From NCBI GenBank assembly GCA_026415595.1, contig JAOAGU010000028.1, positions 1-12,621 of the forward strand: a stretch of 12,621 bases of DNA. Direction: 5' to 3'. The notes under the pieces are model-generated. The model was given only the letters and a program-made list of their open reading frames with translations. It was not told the origin of the DNA and searched no databases. A program made the position numbers and the translations under genes. Of this stretch, positions 7,814 to 12,621 are shown piece by piece (position 1 is the stretch's first letter; every line of letters begins with the position of its first letter). The stretch comes from Thermodesulfovibrio sp. GTDB lineage: Bacteria; Nitrospirota; Thermodesulfovibrionia; Thermodesulfovibrionales; Thermodesulfovibrionaceae.

Positions 7814-10800
7814 TTAACCCTCAAATGTTTTACAAATAACCCTTTGAATATTATCATTATTTTTAACCATTATCTCATATAGTTTATCTTCCTCAGCAGG
7901 ATGCCAAGCAAACAATTGTCTACTATTTTCTTGAGCCAGTCTTTGAGTAAATATAGATAAATTAGCAAAGATGTCTTCTGATGATGCATCAGTCAATTGA
8001 ACTCCTTCGCTAAGTTCCATGAGTGTATAGAAGAGTTCATAACCCAAAATTAGCCTTTCATAATAACTTTCATCATAATTATAGCGAAGCTCTAAGTGTG
8101 TGTGAAGCTGTTCTAAATATCTATTATTTTCAGATAGTATTGGATAAAGTGAGAATCTATCAAAAGGCTTTACAACCCAGAATATAGTTTCTGTAGGGGT
8201 CCTTGGTGTGATTCTCAATGGGATGCCATTTTCATTTTTAAATGCAATTGTAGGAAGATTTTCAAGTTTAGCAATACCTATACATAGTTTTTGACATATC
8301 TCCTTTAATTCATTTTCGCTTTTAAATGGTATTTCTCTGAATATACCGAGATATTTACCCTTTGCAAGTCCATATTCATTATGCTCAGGTGATAATTTTT
8401 CAAAATATTTGTCTGACCATTCGAAGTACATTTTTCTTTTTATTGAACTCAAACTACTGTTAGCAAACTGTAAAGTTGTATCACTATTATTTATCATATT
8501 ATTCATTATATATTTATCAATTTTCGGATTTGCTTCAAGGGCTGGATTAAAATAGGAAAGCTCTCTTAATAAATCCCCCTGCCTATGTAATGTTTGAGGA
8601 TTGAAAGCACGATCATAATATCTCTCATTGCAGATGCTCGGATCTTCATGAATATCTCTACAGTAATGGATGCCAAAAATTATGTAACATAAAGCTGCCT
8701 TTAATTCTCGTGTTGTTATGTGAATATCACCTTTTTGGTGAACTGCTTGTATGGCTTTATATAGTCTTGATTTAATTAAGTTTGCTTTTTCAAGATCTTC
8801 CAATAAAATTTTTACAATCTCCCAGACATGGCAGTATGTTGACGATATGCATGTTTGGCAGGGATTCCAGTTTTCTGGTTTACCTAATAATTTTTCAATC
8901 AATTTATCCAGAAAGTCTGTATTGATAGTTCTATTTACATTGTCTATATTTCCAACCAATGAACGATTATTCAAATCAATAACTCTATAATTTTCAGGCA
9001 AATCACTGAAGTCACCTAATAATGCTTTTTCAAGATAATTAAACAAAGGTGAATTTTCATCTTTTTGGTATAACCATGCTTGCAGTGGCCCACTATTTAT
9101 AGCAAGTAAATACACTGTATTTTGGGGAATTTCATTTTTAATAAAAGGCTCAAAGAATTCATCAAGCAGTTCTTCGGCGGTTTTTCCTTGATATGATGCA
9201 GAACCATCAAGATTTGCCTTGATTTTTAGACCGTAACGATGTTCATAATCCCATAGTCTTTTTGAAGAATGTTGAATAGGTAGACTAAGATTTTTAGCAA
9301 GATTTTGTAAAAAAGCAGTTTTCCCATCTCCAGCATTACCAAGAAGTATAACAAGATTTACTTTTTTATTTAAAATGTCTATAAGAATTTCTCTATCAAG
9401 GTTTGTCTCTACATAAGTTTGCAAAGCAAAATCAGAATCTAAACCTCTTGTTTCATCGTTTCCATAAATAGAACCTGGATAGCATCTGAGTATATTTTTA
9501 AGCCAAGGTACCTCATTATATGATGTTAGAGTTTTTTCCTTAATCCGTGGCTCAGCTTCATAACTTTCCTCTGTGTATATCAATTTTGAAATGAACTCTT
9601 TAGCTTCATGCCCATTTGCAAAGCGTAAAGACCTATCGGGATGAACAGCTTTGTTGAGAAATTCTATTAGCCTTGGATATTCGTCAATATTTATACCATC
9701 ATAGTTCAGACCTCTTTTTTTATCTCTCTCAGGACCAAACAAGAAAGGCTCTTTTCCAAATAATACATGATAAATAGAAGAGGCTAATGAATAAATATCA
9801 TCACTTGGTTCTATTTTCATTCTATTTTGTACTTCAGGTGAACAATATAGGGCAGTAAAGATTTTTGGTTCACTACCAATTTCACAGACTGAATCATAAT
9901 CTGTAATTATCACATTTGCCCTTGAAACGAGGATATTATTCGGTGTAACATCTCCATGAACAAATCCTGCTCTATGAATACAACCAAGTCCATCGCATAA
10001 ATCAGAGAGCCATCTTAACAGCATACTCTCTGTAGATTCTTCACCTATTTCCTCTGAATAAAGTGGGAGCACTTCAGTTAAATCGGACAGGGGAAACCCA
10101 TTTATCCATTTAAATAGTGCTATAAAATTATTTTCTTCCCATTCATCAGCTACTTCATAGATAAATACAAGATTTTGTGAATTAATATGAGGTCTTATTT
10201 TTTTGTAAGCATTAATTACATGAATCCCGTCTTCTTTTTTATTTACTAACTTTGCTACATATGTATCCATTTCAGTGTTATCAGCTTTATTAATTTGTAT
10301 AACTTTAAATGCCTGACCGATACCACCAGAACCAATTTTACTAATAATTCTATATAACTTATTATTGAAGCTTACTATTGTATCTTCGTCCCACAGATTT
10401 GGCGAAATATCCCTCTTAAAAGTAACTCTTTCAAATTTATCCTTTCTAAGTTTTTCAAGTTCTTCAATTAGTAAATCTAATGGCATTCTATCTTCCGGTT
10501 TCTCGGAAATACCTAACTTAATAATATCTAATGCTTCTTCATAACCATATTCTTCAAAAAGTAAGCAGAGTGATTTACAAATTGAATATATGTCTGATTT
10601 TGCATCAGCTATGGATAAACCTAATTCTTTTACTTCGGGTGCTGTATATTCATTTATAAAACTGTCATCATGTATATATTGACTAATTGTAGAGCCAGGT
10701 ATTTTCCCATAATGAAGTTCAGTAAATACAGGAACTGAGAGTTTTTTTATTTTTATATTTTGAGGAGTTATATTCCTATGAACAATAGATATTTTATCAT

Positions 10801-11734
10801 CATCAAGTCCATAATGCAATTCATTTAATGCCTTTAGACAGGAGATTGCTATATTTATTCTGTTCTCATAGTCTATTGATTTATCCTTAGCTATTTCCTC
10901 AAGAGAAGGAGCTAAAGGTTCGACAACTGAATAAAAATATATTTCTCCAGGATATAAATGAGATTCTTGAAAAGAATCCATAATTCTTGGAAGATAAGGC
11001 GATTTTTGAAGTTTTTGGATTATTTCAAATTCTCTTTTTGCTATCTCTATAGCATTCTTTTCGTTACGTGCAGATAAATCAAAGACATGAAGTATCACTT
11101 TGTCATGGCTTAATAGATGTTGCCCTTTATAGATTCTGTGAAAACGCTCTTCTTTTGGGGATATTAATTCTAAATTTATTATATTTTCAAACTTTCTGAT
11201 ATCACCAGTTAAAGTAAATTTCGTTTTGGGTTCTAATATAAAACAAATCCTGTTTATTTGCGTCTCATTTAATATCGAAGGCTCTTCTATATCAAGCAAT
11301 TCTTTTAATCCTTTAAGACTATATAAAGGTATACCTCTGATGTTTTTATCACCATTTAAAAGGGTATCAACCTTAGTAATGAGCAATTTACCTTTTACAA
11401 AACCTGGATCAATTGAATGATTTTTTAGGAGTCCCTTGATTTTTTTAGCTTTTTCATTAATTTTTTCTGCTTCTTTCTCAGCTGTTATTTTATTGTTATT
11501 TATATATGATAAATCCCAGTGTTTTACTTCTATTAATATAACACCTGCTGGACATATTATTAGCTGATCAATTTCATCTGAGAGACCATTTGGATTGCTT
11601 GAAAGTTTAAGATTTGTGAGTATTATGTAGGTATCTGTTCCCTGGATAGAATTTAATTTTTTGAAAATTTTCTTAAAAGCGATGTTTTCGCTATGATTTA
11701 CAAATTCACCACAGTGAATAGGCTTAACATTCAT
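7814..11734 (-). CDS. NERD / pseudokinase / Ser-Thr kinase / P-loop NTPase fusion, MAD6-like
   Basis: This 1306-residue protein has four parts. A NERD nuclease-like domain (about 10-130) carries DEIDQLII and LIEVKHWD, with D56, E69 and K71 as the likely catalytic set. A first kinase fold (about 200-425) is degenerate: HRN at 319-321 instead of HRD, TEL at 338-340 instead of DFG, and H216 where the beta-3 Lys is expected; APE survives at 365-367. A second kinase fold (about 455-720) is intact: glycine loop GSGGIGQAF (468-476), K495, HGD at 593-595 with N600, DYD at 612-614 and SPE at 632-634. The C-terminal part (about 780-1306) has Walker A GNAGDGKT (799-806, K805) and a C959/C962/C968 cluster that may bind zinc. 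NERD plus kinase is known from PglW- and MAD6-type defence kinases; the C-terminal NTPase recalls DptF from memory. It is the first gene of the three-gene operon. The ATG has GAGG 7 nt upstream. The protein is predicted soluble, with no membrane segment. Confidence 0.85.
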   Translation of the reverse strand: MNVKPIHCGEFVNHSENIAFKKIFKKLNSIQGTDTYIILTNLKLSSNPNGLSDEIDQLIICPAGVILIEVKHWDLSYINNNKITAEKEAEKINEKAKKIKGLLKNHSIDPGFVKGKLLITKVDTLLNGDKNIRGIPLYSLKGLKELLDIEEPSILNETQINRICFILEPKTKFTLTGDIRKFENIINLELISPKEERFHRIYKGQHLLSHDKVILHVFDLSARNEKNAIEIAKREFEIIQKLQKSPYLPRIMDSFQESHLYPGEIYFYSVVEPLAPSLEEIAKDKSIDYENRINIAISCLKALNELHYGLDDDKISIVHRNITPQNIKIKKLSVPVFTELHYGKIPGSTISQYIHDDSFINEYTAPEVKELGLSIADAKSDIYSICKSLCLLFEEYGYEEALDIIKLGISEKPEDRMPLDLLIEELEKLRKDKFERVTFKRDISPNLWDEDTIVSFNNKLYRIISKIGSGGIGQAFKVIQINKADNTEMDTYVAKLVNKKEDGIHVINAYKKIRPHINSQNLVFIYEVADEWEENNFIALFKWINGFPLSDLTEVLPLYSEEIGEESTESMLLRWLSDLCDGLGCIHRAGFVHGDVTPNNILVSRANVIITDYDSVCEIGSEPKIFTALYCSPEVQNRMKIEPSDDIYSLASSIYHVLFGKEPFLFGPERDKKRGLNYDGINIDEYPRLIEFLNKAVHPDRSLRFANGHEAKEFISKLIYTEESYEAEPRIKEKTLTSYNEVPWLKNILRCYPGSIYGNDETRGLDSDFALQTYVETNLDREILIDILNKKVNLVILLGNAGDGKTAFLQNLAKNLSLPIQHSSKRLWDYEHRYGLKIKANLDGSASYQGKTAEELLDEFFEPFIKNEIPQNTVYLLAINSGPLQAWLYQKDENSPLFNYLEKALLGDFSDLPENYRVIDLNNRSLVGNIDNVNRTINTDFLDKLIEKLLGKPENWNPCQTCISSTYCHVWEIVKILLEDLEKANLIKSRLYKAIQAVHQKGDIHITTRELKAALCYIIFGIHYCRDIHEDPSICNERYYDRAFNPQTLHRQGDLLRELSYFNPALEANPKIDKYIMNNMINNSDTTLQFANSSLSSIKRKMYFEWSDKYFEKLSPEHNEYGLAKGKYLGIFREIPFKSENELKEICQKLCIGIAKLENLPTIAFKNENGIPLRITPRTPTETIFWVVKPFDRFSLYPILSENNRYLEQLHTHLELRYNYDESYYERLILGYELFYTLMELSEGVQLTDASSEDIFANLSIFTQRLAQENSRQLFAWHPAEEDKLYEIMVKNNDNIQRVICKTFEG
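7818..7822 (-). promoter_or_regulatory. Ribosome binding site GAGGG supporting a GTG start
   Basis: On the minus strand GAGGG lies in the last codons of the kinase gene, 7 nt upstream of the GTG at 7810. It supports GTG as the start of the 607-residue protein rather than a downstream ATG, and it implies coupled translation with the kinase gene. Confidence 0.65.
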
Positions 11735-11741
11735 TAAAAAG

Positions 11742-11745
11742 CCTC
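11742..11745 (-). promoter_or_regulatory. Ribosome binding site GAGG for the kinase-fusion gene
   Basis: On the minus strand GAGG lies 7 nt before the ATG at 11734. It sits about 20 nt downstream of the predicted transcription start of the operon, so the leader is short and leaves no room for a riboswitch. Confidence 0.6.
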
Positions 11746-11768
11746 ATTATTATTCTTCATGTTTTATA

Positions 11769-11798
11769 ATTAAAAAATAAAAAAATAGTCTTTGTCAA
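11769..11798 (-). promoter_or_regulatory. Sigma-70-type promoter of the three-gene operon
   Basis: On the minus strand a perfect -35 TTGACA (11798-11793) is followed by 18 nt and a -10 TTTAAT (11774-11769), which matches TATAAT at five of six positions. Transcription would begin near 11762, giving a leader of about 28 nt before the ATG at 11734. The surrounding DNA is very AT-rich, so chance -10 matches are common, but the exact -35 makes this the best candidate. It looks like a strong constitutive promoter. Confidence 0.6.
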
Positions 11799-11917
11799 TA
11801 TTTTTAGGCTTTTATTATAAAAATTGATTTTTAAATTTGCTTTATGTTAATGTGCATAAAATTTAATAAAATGAGAAGATTTTAAATTTACTAAAAAATT
11901 GAATAAATTTAATCTTT

Positions 11918-11921
11918 GGAG
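11918..11921 (+). promoter_or_regulatory. Ribosome binding site GGAG for the TIM-barrel gene
   Basis: GGAG lies 8 nt before the ATG at 11930 and is the only good site near the start of this open frame, so it fixes the start codon. Confidence 0.6.
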
Positions 11922-11929
11922 TCAAGTAA

Positions 11930-12621
11930 ATGGGAAAGTTTATTCTAGTAAAGTATGGCAATAAATATATTGGAGGTAAAGAACCAGCACTTGAAGAAAT
12001 TGCAGGACATTTTGATATAAAAGATATACAACCAAGATTTAACTATTCCTTACATACTGAATATAGTTATTCCAAAAGAAAATTTGATAGCCCGCACCTT
12101 AAAGACTGCAATGAAATCAAAAAAGCTAATTATAATGGTATACCAATGCTATGGTTAAATGAAAATTGGGCAAAAGAGTTTGCTAAATTTATAAAAAATT
12201 TGACAAGTGGTCATTTTTATCCTGCCGTTATAGAGATTCATCCACCTTATATAAATTATTCAGAAACTGTCGATAAATTTTTAAACATATACAGAGTTTT
12301 TGAAGAGAAAATAGTTGAATTGTTTCCAGAGGTTAAAATAGTTATTGAAAACAGATTCAACACGATGTACAACAAAAGCAGTTTCCTTATAAGTAAAATA
12401 GATGACTTAAAAAAGCTTGCTGAATTAATAGAAACAAATGACATTAAGTTACGAATAGTTTTAGACATACCCCAACTGTTTAGCGTGCACAATATAGGTT
12501 TAGAGGAATCAAGAATTATAAGGGTTTTTGAAGAAATCAAAAAATTCAGAAAATATATATCAGGCATTCACATCTGGGGTAAAATTAAAAATCAGGGTAA
12601 AAGAGCTGCTGCTCACTATGG
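11930..12621 (+). CDS. Xylose-isomerase-like TIM-barrel protein (AP endonuclease family 2), 3' end missing
   Basis: The frame opens at the ATG at 11930 and runs off the window, giving the first 230 residues. Evenly spaced strand-plus-ligand motifs fit the xylose-isomerase-like TIM barrel that includes endonuclease IV and sugar-phosphate isomerases/epimerases. These are VIEIHPPY (100-107), VIENR with E140, VLDIPQLFSVHN with D179 and H187, and GIHIWGK with H214; H229 near the cut edge may be another ligand. The Glu, Asp...His, His pattern is the usual divalent-metal set of the superfamily. Whether it cuts abasic DNA or acts on a sugar cannot be told from this part. The N-terminus (about 1-70) is unlike a standard first strand and contains a charged stretch (YSYSKRKFDSPHLKD). 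The gene is divergent from the defence-like operon and shares its 195-bp control region, so it may be co-regulated. The superfamily call is fairly firm; its part in defence is inference. Confidence 0.7.
   Translation, partial: MGKFILVKYGNKYIGGKEPALEEIAGHFDIKDIQPRFNYSLHTEYSYSKRKFDSPHLKDCNEIKKANYNGIPMLWLNENWAKEFAKFIKNLTSGHFYPAVIEIHPPYINYSETVDKFLNIYRVFEEKIVELFPEVKIVIENRFNTMYNKSSFLISKIDDLKKLAELIETNDIKLRIVLDIPQLFSVHNIGLEESRIIRVFEEIKKFRKYISGIHIWGKIKNQGKRAAAHY

Larger units (their letters stand above)
11735..11929. other. Divergent intergenic region with an imperfect operator-like palindrome
   Basis: These 195 bp separate the minus-strand operon from the plus-strand TIM-barrel gene. They hold the operon promoter near 11769-11798 and, closer to the right-hand gene, an inverted repeat TTTATG-8-CATAAA (11841-11860). 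A possible -10 for the rightward gene, TAAAAT at 11857-11862, overlaps the right arm of that repeat, but no clear -35 is correctly spaced. The rest is A/T-rich with no open frame or RNA gene that I can support. Confidence 0.5.

Noticed and set aside
8751..8990. Plus-strand open frame of 79 codons
   Set aside because: It is antisense to the Cys-cluster part of the kinase-fusion gene, which is clearly coding by motif.
11226..11420. Plus-strand open frame of 64 codons
   Set aside because: It is antisense to the region just after the NERD core of the kinase-fusion gene and has no supporting signal.
12256..12567. Minus-strand open frame of 103 codons
   Set aside because: It overlaps the TIM-barrel gene, whose metal-ligand motifs show that the plus strand is the coding one. 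The minus translation is Ser/Leu/Ile-rich noise.

Overview
This is an AT-rich stretch whose genes are packed tightly and carry purine-rich Shine-Dalgarno sites (GGAGG, GAGGG, AAGGAAG, GGAG). One promoter reads TTGACA-18-TTTAAT. Together these point to a low-GC bacterium; nothing fixes the genus. There is no rRNA, tRNA, insertion sequence or CRISPR array. The longest stretch without a gene is the 195-bp divergent intergenic region at 11735-11929.

Layout. At the left, on the + strand, lie the 3' end of one gene (1-291) and a complete small gene (294-1001). Both are built from the same unrecognised domain of about 90 residues: one copy in the fragment and two in the complete gene. They converge on a three-gene minus-strand operon that fills most of the window (11734 down to 1054). 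Its genes encode (i) a 1306-residue NERD / pseudokinase / Ser-Thr kinase / P-loop NTPase fusion, (ii) a 607-residue protein of unknown fold, and (iii) a 1646-residue protein with a C-terminal HerA/FtsK-type ATPase. These genes are separated by 3 nt and overlap by 8 nt, so they are almost certainly co-transcribed. At the right, divergently transcribed and cut by the window edge, is a xylose-isomerase-like (AP endonuclease family 2) TIM-barrel protein.

Interpretation. The operon looks like the effector half of a large anti-phage system. From family knowledge, the order kinase, middle protein, giant HerA-like ATPase resembles mad6-mad7-mad8 of the methylation-associated defence system (MADS). 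The NTPase / middle protein / HerA order also recalls dptF-dptG-dptH of phosphorothioate-dependent restriction. No methyltransferase, phosphorothioation gene or specificity subunit is present, and both flanking units run in the opposite direction. The operon is therefore only three genes long here: either a stand-alone variant or one whose modification genes lie outside the window. The working model is inference: the kinase fusion senses or signals, its NERD domain may cut DNA, the NTPase and HerA motor supply ATP-driven remodelling or translocation, and the divergent TIM barrel and the repeated-domain proteins are candidate accessory parts.
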